From Fusobacteriia bacterium 4572_74 (GTDB lineage: Bacteria > Fusobacteriota > Fusobacteriia > Fusobacteriales > Fusobacteriaceae): DNA of 41,561 nt. Where the stretch lies: NCBI GenBank assembly GCA_002084825.1, contig NBMF01000025.1:1-41561 (forward strand), given 5' to 3'. A program made the translations under genes and the position numbers. Shown piece by piece: positions 16,731 to 25,195 of this stretch. Within the stretch, counting starts at the first letter, position 1, and every line of letters starts with the position of its first letter. The notes under the pieces were generated by a model. That model was not told the DNA's origin. It saw only the letters and a list, made by a program, of their open reading frames with translations, and did no database searches.

Positions 16731-17306
16731 ATGAAAAAATTATACATGTTGATGTTTTTTATATATTCTATTGTGGGTCTGGCAGAAGATACAGATGAGT
16801 TAGAATTTAGGATAGGTGGAAATTTAGCAGGGAAATACAAAGAGGTTAATAAAACCAATTTTAGAAACGAGAGCGAGTCCCAAGGGGAGGGGTATGAATT
16901 TATTGTAGAATTAGTCCATGAACCTATTTCAAATTTGATAACTGGTTTAGGAACAGGCTATCAAAGAGGAAGTGAAATAAGAATAGATGGAGCAGATTAT
17001 GGAATAATCGATACTATACCTATTTATGCTACTGTGAAATATAGGTTTAATGAAGAAAGTATATATAAACCATATATAAAATTAAATCTAGGTGTATCTA
17101 TACCCTATACCAGGGCAGATTTAGATAGAACTGGTGTTATAACAGAAACAGGATTTTATTATTCTTTAGGGGGAGGGATTGAATATAAAAATACGATAAT
17201 TGATCTTAGTTATCAATATAATAAAAATGAATTAGATGGAAAATATGATGGTAAGGTAGAGTTTTTTAGGTTGACATTGGGTATAGGGTATAGGCTAGAT
17301 ATATAG
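16731..17306 (+). CDS. Small outer-membrane beta-barrel protein
   Basis: A 191-residue secreted protein with a signal peptide at 1-18 (LYMLMFFIYSIVGLAE, cleavage near A-E). The mature part alternates polar and hydrophobic residues in strands, with repeats of the type xGTGYQRGSEI and ATVKYRF...YKPYIKLNLGVS, and ends in FFRLTLGIGYRLDI, a typical barrel-closing strand. It resembles OmpW/Opa-like small barrels, but no specific family or substrate is recognised. Ribosome site AGGGTG precedes the ATG. A very short frame follows it directly. Confidence 0.65.
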   Translation: MKKLYMLMFFIYSIVGLAEDTDELEFRIGGNLAGKYKEVNKTNFRNESESQGEGYEFIVELVHEPISNLITGLGTGYQRGSEIRIDGADYGIIDTIPIYATVKYRFNEESIYKPYIKLNLGVSIPYTRADLDRTGVITETGFYYSLGGGIEYKNTIIDLSYQYNKNELDGKYDGKVEFFRLTLGIGYRLDI

Positions 17307-17315
17307 GAGGTTGTT

Positions 17316-17354
17316 ATGATAGATTATCGATGTCTAGAGGTCTATAATATTTAA
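17316..17354 (+). CDS. 12-codon frame with a strong ribosome site, possible gene remnant
   Basis: ATG at 17316 is preceded by AGGAGG (17305-17310) at good spacing, yet the frame stops after 12 codons (MIDYRCLEVYNI). The ribosome site suggests that a longer gene once started here and was cut down. A real peptide is possible but unsupported. Confidence 0.3.
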   Translation: MIDYRCLEVYNI

Positions 17355-17390
17355 ATTTTTTCTACACTGGAATATTTTGATGTGGAAGTA

Positions 17391-17430
17391 AAAAAAAGTA
17401 CTAAAAACTATAGAGTTTTTAGTGCTTTTT
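17391..17430. terminator. Bidirectional terminator between the barrel gene and ywaF
   Basis: AAAAAGTACTAAAAACT and AGTTTTTAGTGCTTTTT pair around the loop ATAG, with one mismatch or wobble and T-runs on both strands. The right arm overlaps the last codons of the minus-strand gene. Confidence 0.85.
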
Positions 17431-18093
17431 TCTGAATGGCAGATACATTAGTGTGAATAAGATTATCATAATTACTTCTAAAGAGATTATATAATACGGC
17501 CAATGGCCTAGGTAGTCTATGGGACTTTTTAGAGGTTTTGCCTTTAAAAACATATAGTTTGTATTGAGTAAAAAATTAAGAGGGAACAGCACTAGCATTA
17601 TTCCATTGATATATATATATGATTTTTTTAAAGAATCAAAAGTAATGGTAAACCTAAAGTATTTTAAACCATAAAACATAGCAAAATAGATATAGTAATG
17701 TGTTACAAAAAAACTAATATTTGAATAATTTGGAAAAGCAATTCTGATATCTGGTGTCAATATAGCTAAGATAGCTCCAATACTCCAAAAATAAACAAGG
17801 TTAAAGAGCTTATTTGATCTAAATATCATCATAAAAGCTGCTAAAACCAGGGTGTAATTACACATATTAAACGGTAAAAGGTTGGTAAATGGTTCCTTAA
17901 AAATAATATATCTATAAATTAATTCAATAAATTTATCTATTAAAATAAAATATCCAGAAATTTTGGCAAATTTATCTATATCAAGTTTAAATATTTTAGG
18001 CAAATAAAAAGCTAAAATAGCTAAACCGCCATAGCCAAAAATATAAAAAAAGTGTTCTCTACTAAATAATGTAAATTCTCTGATTATAATCAC
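17419..18093 (-). CDS. YwaF/TIGR02206-family integral membrane protein
   Basis: A 224-residue protein with about six transmembrane segments. Family features are FNMCNYTLVLAAFMM, FNLVYFWSIGAILAILTPD, FFVTHYYIYFAM, LNFLLNTNYMFL and LGHWPYYIISLE near the C-terminus. The biochemical role of the family is unknown. It begins with GTG immediately after the stop codon of the RNase H gene, so the two are probably co-translated. Confidence 0.8.
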   Translation of the reverse strand: MIIIREFTLFSREHFFYIFGYGGLAILAFYLPKIFKLDIDKFAKISGYFILIDKFIELIYRYIIFKEPFTNLLPFNMCNYTLVLAAFMMIFRSNKLFNLVYFWSIGAILAILTPDIRIAFPNYSNISFFVTHYYIYFAMFYGLKYFRFTITFDSLKKSYIYINGIMLVLFPLNFLLNTNYMFLKAKPLKSPIDYLGHWPYYIISLEVIMIILFTLMYLPFRKKH

Positions 18094-18876
18094 CTACCTA
18101 TGAAATCCTAGATCTGAAGGGTTGATATCTCCCGATACGTGGGCAATATTTCCTCCTAATTTTTCAAACTCTCTTCGAAGTTTTACTACCTTTTTAGCCA
18201 ATTCGACAGTATCAATACTTAAATTTTCTGCTTTTATCCGTCCTTTTGACCAATATTCTATGATTAATTTACTATCTCCATAGATATTTTTTTCTCCTTC
18301 TTTTAGAGCTATATTTAGAGCTATATAACATCCTAAAAGTTCACCAAAGTTATTGGTACTTCCTGGTTTAGTCAGGTAATTACCAAATTGATTTATTTTT
18401 TCCTGAGGTACAAAATGATGGAGTATGGAATTTCCATATTTATCAGTTACTCTGACTTCAGTACCAATACCACGGCCGGTTCCAGCATCAAAATAAATTC
18501 CTATAGGTAGTTTTTCTTGGAGCATTTCTTTGGTTTCGTAGACTCCTCCATTTGCTATCCAGTTTTGGGCTTCTTTACGACTTTTAAATGACTTATAACG
18601 GGTATTTCCGCCACGGGTAAGGGTTTTACATTCATCCCAATCGTTAGTGATTACACCAGTATTTGAATGGGTATAAAAACAGGCATAAAACTTATTTAAT
18701 TTTTTTTTATAGTTTCCCCCTGCATCTAACCATTTTTCGGCTTCTAATTTAGTTACAAAACCTTTATACCTAGCTTTTTTACCCTTAACTTTATTTTGGC
18801 ATTCTGGCCAGGATGTCAATATACCAGTTTCATTTATATTTTCAATTACATATGCGTAAAATTTATTTTTTGCCAT
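18094..18876 (-). CDS. rnhA: RNase HI with two N-terminal viroplasmin domains
   Basis: RNase HI cuts the RNA strand of RNA-DNA hybrids. The 260-residue protein starts with two caulimovirus viroplasmin-type domains (about 5-50 and 62-107; each has FYA..., W..C and Y(K)GF/SF..EA..W), which bind hybrids. The catalytic domain follows at about 124-260 with acidic residues Asp130 (YFDAGTGRG), Glu179 (NNFGELLG), Asp201 (YGDSKLI) and Asp255 (NPSDLGF). Two tandem viroplasmin modules are more than the single one usual in this class. ATG follows AGGAG on the minus strand. Confidence 0.88.
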   Translation of the reverse strand: MAKNKFYAYVIENINETGILTSWPECQNKVKGKKARYKGFVTKLEAEKWLDAGGNYKKKLNKFYACFYTHSNTGVITNDWDECKTLTRGGNTRYKSFKSRKEAQNWIANGGVYETKEMLQEKLPIGIYFDAGTGRGIGTEVRVTDKYGNSILHHFVPQEKINQFGNYLTKPGSTNNFGELLGCYIALNIALKEGEKNIYGDSKLIIEYWSKGRIKAENLSIDTVELAKKVVKLRREFEKLGGNIAHVSGDINPSDLGFHR

Positions 18877-19091
18877 TATTATCTCCTATTTTTAATGTTG
18901 TATAGATTTTTCTTCTTGTTATTTTTTACTTTACCCATTATGATTCTTATATGATAGATTTTAATTCTTAACATTCAGTATTTAATACTCAGTTATTATA
19001 CCATTATATTATAAAATCAAAAAAATAAAATTTAAAAGGGAAATAAAAATATTTATAGAAAAAATAGATAGGAAATTTTGGAGGTGGAAAG

Positions 19092-19790
19092 ATGAAAAAA
19101 ATAGTGATTTTATTTTTTATTGTGACGAGTCTGACTATGGCAGATTATTTGGATACCTGGGATGAACTCCTACAAAACTATACATCTATTGGGGAAAAAG
19201 ATGGCATAACTTTAATGGTAGTAGATTATAGGAGACTGAAGGAGGATCTTAAGTTTGAAAAATTATTAAAAGAGGTCAAGGGTGTAGAAATTCAAAAAAT
19301 ACAGGGAGATGAATTGAAGGCATTTTGGATAAATACCTATAATATAGGAGCAGTTAAGATGATCGTGGATAACTATCCTATAAATGGAATCAAAGATGCA
19401 GGATCAGTATTTAAATCGGTTTGGAATAAAGAAATTATAGAGGTGGAAGATAGGATATATTCTTTGGGGGAAATAGAAAATAAAATTTTAAGAAAAACCG
19501 AAGATGAACTCATCCATTTTGCCATAGTATGTGCATCGATCTCGTGTCCAAATTTAAAAATGAGTGGTTATCGTGGTGAGGATTTGGATATGCAGCTTTT
19601 AGACCAGAAGTTAAAATTTATGGAGGAAAAAAATAAGGGAATCTATAGAGAGGGGAATACCGTATACCTATCTAAAATTTTTAAATGGTATAAGGGAGAT
19701 TTTGGAAATGTTAGGGAATACTTAGGTATTTCTGAGAATAAGAAAATAAAGTATCTAGACTATAATTGGAAATTAAATGATTTAAATTAG
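19092..19790 (+). CDS. Secreted DUF547-domain protein
   Basis: A 232-residue protein with a signal peptide at 1-17 (IVILFFIVTSLTMA). The DUF547 core is recognised from ELKAFWINTYNIGAVKMI, SVFKSVWNKEII, IHFAIVCASISCPNL and LSKIFKWYKGDFG. The domain's conserved His and Cys (IHFA...SISCP) suggest an enzyme, but the function is unknown to me. Likely periplasmic. Strong GGAGGTGG site before ATG. It is divergent from the RNase H gene. Confidence 0.82.
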   Translation: MKKIVILFFIVTSLTMADYLDTWDELLQNYTSIGEKDGITLMVVDYRRLKEDLKFEKLLKEVKGVEIQKIQGDELKAFWINTYNIGAVKMIVDNYPINGIKDAGSVFKSVWNKEIIEVEDRIYSLGEIENKILRKTEDELIHFAIVCASISCPNLKMSGYRGEDLDMQLLDQKLKFMEEKNKGIYREGNTVYLSKIFKWYKGDFGNVREYLGISENKKIKYLDYNWKLNDLN

Positions 19791-19827
19791 TAAAAATTTG
19801 TCAAGTAAATTAAATTTACAAAAACAC

Positions 19828-19856
19828 TTGAATTTATATGGTTTTTCTGATATAAT
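19828..19856 (+). promoter_or_regulatory. Strong predicted rpmE promoter
   Basis: TTGAAT (19828-19833) and TATAAT (19851-19856) have a 17-bp spacer, and TGA before the -10 makes it an extended -10. This suits a ribosomal protein gene. Confidence 0.75.
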
Positions 19857-19900
19857 TATTCTCGTGAATAAAAAATTTTTATAAAAGGAAGGTGACTAGA

Positions 19901-20110
19901 ATGAAAAAAGGTATTCATCCTGATTATCACTTAATTAACGTTGAGTGTTCATGTGGAAACAAATTTGAAACTAGATCAACATATGCAAAAGAAACTTTAA
20001 ATGTAGCTGTTTGTTCTGAGTGTCATCCATTCTATACAGGTAAGGCGAAATTCGTTGATGCTGCTGGTAGAGTAGATAAGTTTAACAAAAGATACAACCT
20101 TAAGAAATAA
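19901..20110 (+). CDS. rpmE: 50S ribosomal protein L31, zinc-binding type
   Basis: A 69-residue L31 with the four-cysteine zinc form: CSCGN (the C-x-C pair) and [10 protein letters not shown] (C-x-x-C). HPDYHLINV at the start and [10 protein letters not shown] at the end are diagnostic. The ATG at 19901 is used, after AAGGAAGG; the GTG at 19892 overlaps that site. It has its own promoter and terminator. Confidence 0.96.
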   Translation: MKKGIHPDYHLINVECSCGNKFETRSTYAKETLNVAVCSECHPFYTGKAKFVDAAGRVDKFNKRYNLKK

Positions 20111-20116
20111 TAAAAG

Positions 20117-20145
20117 TAGGACTTTTTTTAAAGTCCTATTTTTTT
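20117..20145 (+). terminator. rpmE terminator
   Basis: TAGGACTTT (20117-20125) pairs with AAAGTCCTA (20130-20138) around TTTT, followed by seven T residues. Confidence 0.92.
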
Positions 20146-20182
20146 AGGGAAAAATAAGTATAAAAAAATTAGGAGGTAAAAA

Positions 20183-20806
20183 ATGTCAGTAATAGAAATT
20201 AACCACCCATTAGTACAACATAAATTAACTTTACTTAGAAATAAAGATGCAGAAACAAAATTATTTAGAGAAACTTTAACGGAAATAGCAGGATTGATGA
20301 CCTATGAAGCTACAAAGGACTTCAGATTAAAAGATGTAGAGGTAGAAACTCCGATAATGAAAACAACAGCTAAAGTATTAGCTGATAAGGTAGCTGTAGT
20401 TCCTATTTTAAGAGCAGGACTAGGTATGGTAGAAGGAATCACAACATTTATTCCAACGGCTAAAATAGGGCATATAGGAGTGTACAGAGATGAAAAAACA
20501 TTACAACCAGTATACTACTATTGTAAATTACCAGAAAATATAGCTGAGATGAAAGTTTTATTAGTAGATCCTATGCTTGCAACTGGTGGATCAGCAATCT
20601 ATTCAATCGATTACCTTAAAGAAGCAGGTGTAAAAGATATTTCATTTATGTGTATCATAGCAGCTCCTGAAGGAATTGCCAAAGTAATTGAAAAACATCC
20701 TGATGTAAATATCTTTGTAGGAAAGATAGATAAAGGATTAGATGAAAATTCATATATCTATCCAGGATTAGGAGATTGTGGAGACAGAATATTTGGAACT
20801 AAGTAA
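20183..20806 (+). CDS. upp: Uracil phosphoribosyltransferase
   Basis: Joins uracil to PRPP to make UMP (pyrimidine salvage). The 207-residue length is standard. Signatures are [18 protein letters not shown] at the N-terminus, [11 protein letters not shown], the PRPP-binding [13 protein letters not shown] loop and [11 protein letters not shown] at the C-terminus. ATG follows AGGAGG at good distance. It comes just after the rpmE terminator; I see no separate strong promoter in the 37-nt gap, so read-through from rpmE is possible. Confidence 0.97.
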   Translation: MSVIEINHPLVQHKLTLLRNKDAETKLFRETLTEIAGLMTYEATKDFRLKDVEVETPIMKTTAKVLADKVAVVPILRAGLGMVEGITTFIPTAKIGHIGVYRDEKTLQPVYYYCKLPENIAEMKVLLVDPMLATGGSAIYSIDYLKEAGVKDISFMCIIAAPEGIAKVIEKHPDVNIFVGKIDKGLDENSYIYPGLGDCGDRIFGTK

Positions 20807-20831
20807 TAGGAAAGTAAAATAATATAATTTT

Positions 20832-20862
20832 GAAGACTTTCTTTAGGGAGAGTCCTCTTTTT
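20832..20862 (+). terminator. upp terminator
   Basis: GAAGACTTTC pairs with GAGAGTCCTC with one mismatch and one wobble, loop TTTAGG, followed by a T-run. Confidence 0.7.
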
Positions 20863-20892
20863 ATATAGTTTTTAATATGAAATTTAATAATT

Positions 20893-20922
20893 TTGTGTTA
20901 TCTTTAATATTGTAACTATAAT
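20893..20922 (+). promoter_or_regulatory. Predicted promoter of the azoreductase operon
   Basis: TTGTGT (20893-20898) and TATAAT (20917-20922) are 18 bp apart, about 95 nt before the gene start. Confidence 0.5.
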
Positions 20923-21018
20923 AATTTTTATGCTGTTTTGTAAAAAAAATAAAACAAAAGATTGGATAATAGTATAGCTAAGTTATAAAAATTATAAAAA
21001 CAACAAAGGAGAGGTTGC

Positions 21019-21603
21019 ATGAAAGTATTGTATATAAAAGCGAGCCCAAAACCAGAAGATAAATCAGTTTCCCATAAACTTGCTAAAGCATTTATAGGGG
21101 AATATATAAAAAATAATCCAAAGGATGAAGTGACAGAACTAAATCTCCATGATAGGGGATGTCGACATGTAGATTATGAGATCCTATGTGATTCATTTGA
21201 GAGAAAAGGGCTTATGGTGGAAACAGCAAATAAATTTATGGAATATGATAAATATATAATTAGTTCTCCTATGTGGAATCTTTCAATTCCAGCGATTTTA
21301 AAATCTTATATAGACCTTATAACGGTAAAAGGAATTACTTTTGAATATAGTAAATTGGGAATTCCTATTGGTCTTGCAAAAGGAAAAAAGACAATTTATT
21401 TAGGATCTAGAGGAGGAGGATACCCATTCCCACTTTCACTGATTACATTTGATATGAGATATATAAAATATATATTTAGATTTATAGGAATAAAAGATTT
21501 TAAGAGTTTCATACTTGAAAATGTGGATAAATCACCGGAAAAAACAAAACAAAATTTTGAAAAAAATCTAGAAAAAGTCAAAAAATTAGCAATAAAATTT
21601 TAA
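21019..21603 (+). CDS. azoR: FMN-dependent NADH-azoreductase / NAD(P)H:quinone reductase
   Basis: A 194-residue flavodoxin-fold enzyme. Residues 1-15 (VLYIKASPKPEDKSVS) form the FMN phosphate loop. SSPMWNLSIPAILKSYID and the LGSRGGGYP loop are AzoR signatures. Such enzymes transfer electrons from NADH to quinones or azo compounds and guard against electrophile stress. It is first in a tight operon with an isoprenoid-synthase-like gene (25 nt away), a DUF2147 protein and a methyltransferase. Ribosome site AAAGGAGAGG. Confidence 0.85.
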   Translation: MKVLYIKASPKPEDKSVSHKLAKAFIGEYIKNNPKDEVTELNLHDRGCRHVDYEILCDSFERKGLMVETANKFMEYDKYIISSPMWNLSIPAILKSYIDLITVKGITFEYSKLGIPIGLAKGKKTIYLGSRGGGYPFPLSLITFDMRYIKYIFRFIGIKDFKSFILENVDKSPEKTKQNFEKNLEKVKKLAIKF

Positions 21604-21628
21604 TATGAAAAGAATAGGGTGGTAATAG

Positions 21629-22494
21629 ATGTATACAACTAGTAAATTTATGAAACAGCTTTTAAAATCAAATAAAATATATAATAAAGTGATAAAAGAT
21701 GTAAGAAAAGATCTATCTGAACTATCTTTTTTTGATAAAATAGAGATACAGGAAGAAAATTTAAAAGAAAATTTTAAAAAAAATTTTTTTTCTATATTTA
21801 TGTTGAGTTTAATAGAATTTTTAGAAGCTGAAAAAGAAGATATAGTTAAATATGGGAAATGTTTATTCTCCCTTAGAGGAATAATAACCTGTACAGATAA
21901 TATTATAGATAATGAGAGTAAGGGAGTCATATTTTTAAATGGGATAAAGGAGAAAACAACAGAAAATACTCTGTTAACCCTTCTACTTCAAAAGAATTTA
22001 GAAAAAATTATCTTTGAATTGGATGTAGAAAATACAGGGATAAGCAACAAAGTACTTGAAAGTATATATTTGATACATTATGTCTGGAGGGAAATGATGA
22101 ATTTAAAGATATATCAACTATATTATATAATTTAGGGATGTCTTTACAAGGGTTGGATGACCTCTGTGATATGGGAGAGGATTTTTGTGCTCAAAAGATA
22201 AATTTAGCTACTTCATTTTTCATGGAGAGATTAGAGATAGATGAGGAGACTGCAGCTAATTTGGATATTTTAGAGACTTCTGTTACAGAGGAATATTTAC
22301 AGAAAATCATGGGTTATTCTATGGAAAGTTTTAATATGTTAGAGGAGATAGGCTATCCAATCAATAAAAAATTAGGCATGAAATTACTGTTTCACCTATT
22401 TAAGATAAGGGGATTAGAAAATCTTTGGAATATTTATAAAGAGGAGGAAGAAAATGAAAAAAATAATTTTGGGATTTATGCTTTTTATGACTAG
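21629..22494 (+). pseudogene. Class I isoprenoid-synthase-like gene with a 1-nt frameshift
   Basis: Two abutting frames (21629-22135 and the frame ending at 22494) read as one protein. The first ends ...LESIYLIHYV then shifts; the other frame is open from 22060 and continues LEGNDEFKDISTILYNLGM. Adding one base near 22083 restores 288 residues. Asp-rich motifs are placed as in prenyl/terpenoid synthases: CTDNIIDNES (about 91-100) and GLDDLCDMGED in the second half. The family assignment is tentative; the Asp motifs are variants of DDxxD. The gene overlaps the start of the DUF2147 gene by 41 nt. It is probably inactive as written, unless ribosomes shift frame. Confidence 0.62.
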
Positions 22495-22942
22495 TTTAAC
22501 ATTTACACAAGATGGATATACAGGCTATTGGATGATGCCGGAGGGGAAATTTATCATCCATATTGAAAAGGCTGAAAATGGTGAATATATAGGTCAAGTT
22601 GCCTGGCTGAAAGATCTATATTATCCTGAAGGGGATAAGATGGAAGGAATAGAGCAATATGATAGAAATAATTCAGATAAGAGCTTGAGAGTAGAAAGTA
22701 GAAAAGTTATGGGGCTGCCAGTTGTAGGAGAATTATTTGAAAAAAATGGTAAATTACAAGATGGATGGATCTATGATTCTTGGAATGGAAAGATGTATCA
22801 TGGGAGTGCCAAATTATTAGATGAAAATACTCTAAAATTAAGAGGATCATTTGATAAATGGGGAATTTTGGGATTGAGTCAAAAGGCTAAGAGGGTCGTA
22901 AACCTAGAAAAATACGGGATACTAACAGATGGGAAAGAATAA
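22454..22942 (+). CDS. Secreted DUF2147-family protein
   Basis: A 162-residue exported protein with a signal peptide at 1-19 (IILGFMLFMTSLTFTQ). The remainder fits DUF2147: GYWMMPEGKFIIHIEKAENG-YIGQVAWL, a RVESRKVMGLPVVGEL segment, DGWIYDSWNGKMYHGSAKL and LKLRGSFDKWGILGLSQ. Family members are periplasmic or envelope-associated with no firm function. Its start lies inside the upstream gene with GAGGAGG as ribosome site, and its end overlaps the methyltransferase by 14 nt, so translation is coupled. Confidence 0.78.
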   Translation: MKKIILGFMLFMTSLTFTQDGYTGYWMMPEGKFIIHIEKAENGEYIGQVAWLKDLYYPEGDKMEGIEQYDRNNSDKSLRVESRKVMGLPVVGELFEKNGKLQDGWIYDSWNGKMYHGSAKLLDENTLKLRGSFDKWGILGLSQKAKRVVNLEKYGILTDGKE

Positions 22943-23546
22943 TCACAGTGAAAGATCTAAGATTTTTTTTGATAAGGCTGCAAATACTAATTATGGTAAT
23001 TCAGAAAAATTAGATAAGTATATCCTAAAAAATATAGTTATAGACGATAAAACAACCATCCTTGATTTAGGATGCGGAGATGGAAGGTTTTTGCAAAAAT
23101 TAAGGGGGTTAAATTCAAATAACATTCTCTATGGATTGGATATATCTGACAAAATGTTGGAATTAGCTGACTCTAAAAATATAAAAAAATGTGGGTTTAC
23201 CCTTGGGGATAGTAGTTATTTACCCTATAGTGAGGGAAGTATAGACCTGATAGTCTGCTTAAATTCATTTCATCATTATTCGACTCCAGAGTTGACTCTA
23301 AAGGGAATAAAAAGAGTTTTAAGTTCAGAGGGAAGGGTAATAATAGGGGATATATTTACCCTTCCAATTATTACAGAGATAATTAATTTATATCTGCCAT
23401 ATAGTAAAAGTGGAGATTATAAGATGTATTCTAAGAGGAGTTTAGATAAATTATTTAATACAGAAGGGTTTAAAAATCAAAAGTTTTCTATAATATCTCC
23501 TTGGTTATTTGTGTCAGAATATAAAATAAAAAAATCATCCAATTAA
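22929..23546 (+). CDS. SAM-dependent methyltransferase (class I)
   Basis: A 205-residue Rossmann-fold methyltransferase. Motif I is LDLGCGDGR (45-53), then LDISDKML, GDSSYLPYSEGSIDLIVC and NSFHHYSTPE, as in UbiE/type-11 enzymes. The substrate is unknown. Operon position beside an isoprenoid-synthase-like gene and a flavin reductase would suit a quinone or isoprenoid product, but this is only context. Its last codons carry the left arm of the terminator. Confidence 0.85.
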   Translation: MGKNNHSERSKIFFDKAANTNYGNSEKLDKYILKNIVIDDKTTILDLGCGDGRFLQKLRGLNSNNILYGLDISDKMLELADSKNIKKCGFTLGDSSYLPYSEGSIDLIVCLNSFHHYSTPELTLKGIKRVLSSEGRVIIGDIFTLPIITEIINLYLPYSKSGDYKMYSKRSLDKLFNTEGFKNQKFSIISPWLFVSEYKIKKSSN

Positions 23547-23558
23547 GGATGATTTTTT
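23529..23558. terminator. Bidirectional terminator after the methyltransferase
   Basis: AAAAAATCATCC / GGATGATTTTTT with loop AATTAA; it serves the operon and the converging FadL gene. Confidence 0.9.
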
Positions 23559-23596
23559 TCTATATAAACTACTAACTGTTAATTAACAATAGCTAA

Positions 23597-24730
23597 TTAA
23601 TAGCAATATTCATTTCTTTTGTCACCATTAAGGTCATTAGGGAATCTATATGTGAAACCAAGTGAGTAAGTAGTTGTTTGTAATGAAGATTCAGTACCAG
23701 AGAATCCGGCTAATGCATCAGCTGTATCAGTTTTTGTTGAAGAGTTATTAAATCCATATACGATAGCTCCATTGATAGTAAAATTAGGATTTACATCATA
23801 TCCAAGACCTGCTGTAATATGGTGTTCTACTATCGCTGGGAATAATGGCATAATTGTACTGGTTGGAACAGGATTTTTTCCATAGTTATATCCAAGTCTG
23901 ATTCTAAGAGTATCGGCAGCTAAATATTCCATTCCCACTGAGTAAACCATTTGATCGTCCCAGTTTAAAGGCATATCCATTGTTCCATTAGGTCCAAGTG
24001 CATCACTTGAAATTTCCATTTTTTCCATAGCAGATTTCCAACCTACCCATTTTACATCAGTAGCAAATATTAGTTTGTTTGTAATATGGTAAGATGTTCC
24101 TAATGTTAACTCAGAAGGCCATGCCATCTTCGCGGAACCATCATGTTTATTATTTGGGATTGGAGAGCCATCTCGCATCATTTTTACATTAATTGGAGTT
24201 TTCATTTCCATCGAAGAATAAGACATGAATGGTGCTATACCTACAGACCATTGAGGTGTTATAGCATAGGATGCAGCTAGGTTAAGAGTTCCATAACCAA
24301 CCTCTGACTCATGTGTTCCAACTGGACCCATTCCATAAATATCATCATAGCTAGCTCCCATTCCACCCTGTGCATAAGCACCTATTCCATATGTCCAATT
24401 TGAATTAGGATTTACATAGGCATATGAAAATGTAGGAATTGGATATTGTTGAGATTTAGCTTTTTTAGTATCTCCACCTTGAGTAGCTTCTACTGTAGGA
24501 TCTAAAACACTCATAGTAAAATTTAAAGTACTAGAATTTAGGTATGATAAGTTTGCTGGATTTGTATCTACAGCTGATGCAAAACCGATTACACCAACAC
24601 TAGCTCCTCCCATACCTGCTGATCTAGCAGTTCTAGCAGTACTAAGCATTCCATTGGTTGCATATGCAGAACCTGAGATTAATAATCCTAAAGCGATTAA
24701 TTTAAATGACGTTGATAGTTGTTTTTTCAT
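23597..24730 (-). CDS. OmpP1/FadL-family outer-membrane transporter
   Basis: A 377-residue protein with signal peptide 1-25 (FKLIALGLLISGSAYA). The N-terminal plug segment NGMLSTARTARSAGMGGASVG and ...SAVDTNPANLSYL are diagnostic of the FadL/TodX family, which admits long-chain fatty acids or other hydrophobic compounds through a lateral gate. Barrel strands follow, ending TYSLGFTYRFPNDLNGDKRN. It is shorter than E. coli FadL, as usual for OmpP1 forms. Ribosome site AAGGGGG. Presence supports a two-membrane cell envelope. Confidence 0.88.
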   Translation of the reverse strand: MKKQLSTSFKLIALGLLISGSAYATNGMLSTARTARSAGMGGASVGVIGFASAVDTNPANLSYLNSSTLNFTMSVLDPTVEATQGGDTKKAKSQQYPIPTFSYAYVNPNSNWTYGIGAYAQGGMGASYDDIYGMGPVGTHESEVGYGTLNLAASYAITPQWSVGIAPFMSYSSMEMKTPINVKMMRDGSPIPNNKHDGSAKMAWPSELTLGTSYHITNKLIFATDVKWVGWKSAMEKMEISSDALGPNGTMDMPLNWDDQMVYSVGMEYLAADTLRIRLGYNYGKNPVPTSTIMPLFPAIVEHHITAGLGYDVNPNFTINGAIVYGFNNSSTKTDTADALAGFSGTESSLQTTTYSLGFTYRFPNDLNGDKRNEYCY

Positions 24731-25195
24731 TTTATTCCCCCTTATAATATATGTGAAAATTTTATTATATAGATTTAAAAAAAATCTACAAATAAAGTTT
24801 TCAATTCGTTTGGTTATAGGACACAGTTAAAAATTATTATAATGTTTGTGAAATTAGTAATTTAAGTGTTCGAAAATACTCTTTTAAATATTTTATAATA
24901 ATGCACTTTAACCCTTTATAATTAAGGATATCATATAAATGATAAAAAATCAATTAATATTATAAAAACATAATATTAAAATTGTATAATGTAATGATGT
25001 GTGTAAAAAATATTTACATCAGACAACGGAAAGGAAATTTTAGGATTTAAATAATTCTTGGGTGAAGCCTAGTGTTGCATTTAATTTGATGATCTATGAA
25101 ATAAAAAAAATCAAATATTTTTTGAATATAGTAATAAGATTAAAATGATGCTATAATTCATCATTAATTTTTTTTGACAAATGGAGGGAATTTCG
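24731..25195. other. Gene-free divergent control region
   Basis: About 460 bases without a credible gene. Toward fadL (-) there is a leader hairpin TAGATTT/AAATCTA (24770-24788) and a TATAAT on the minus strand near it. Toward the Nudix gene (+) a TATAAT at 24985-24990 is followed by an inverted repeat TGTAAA-AAATA-TTTACA (25002-25018) that could be an operator. Confidence 0.4.
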
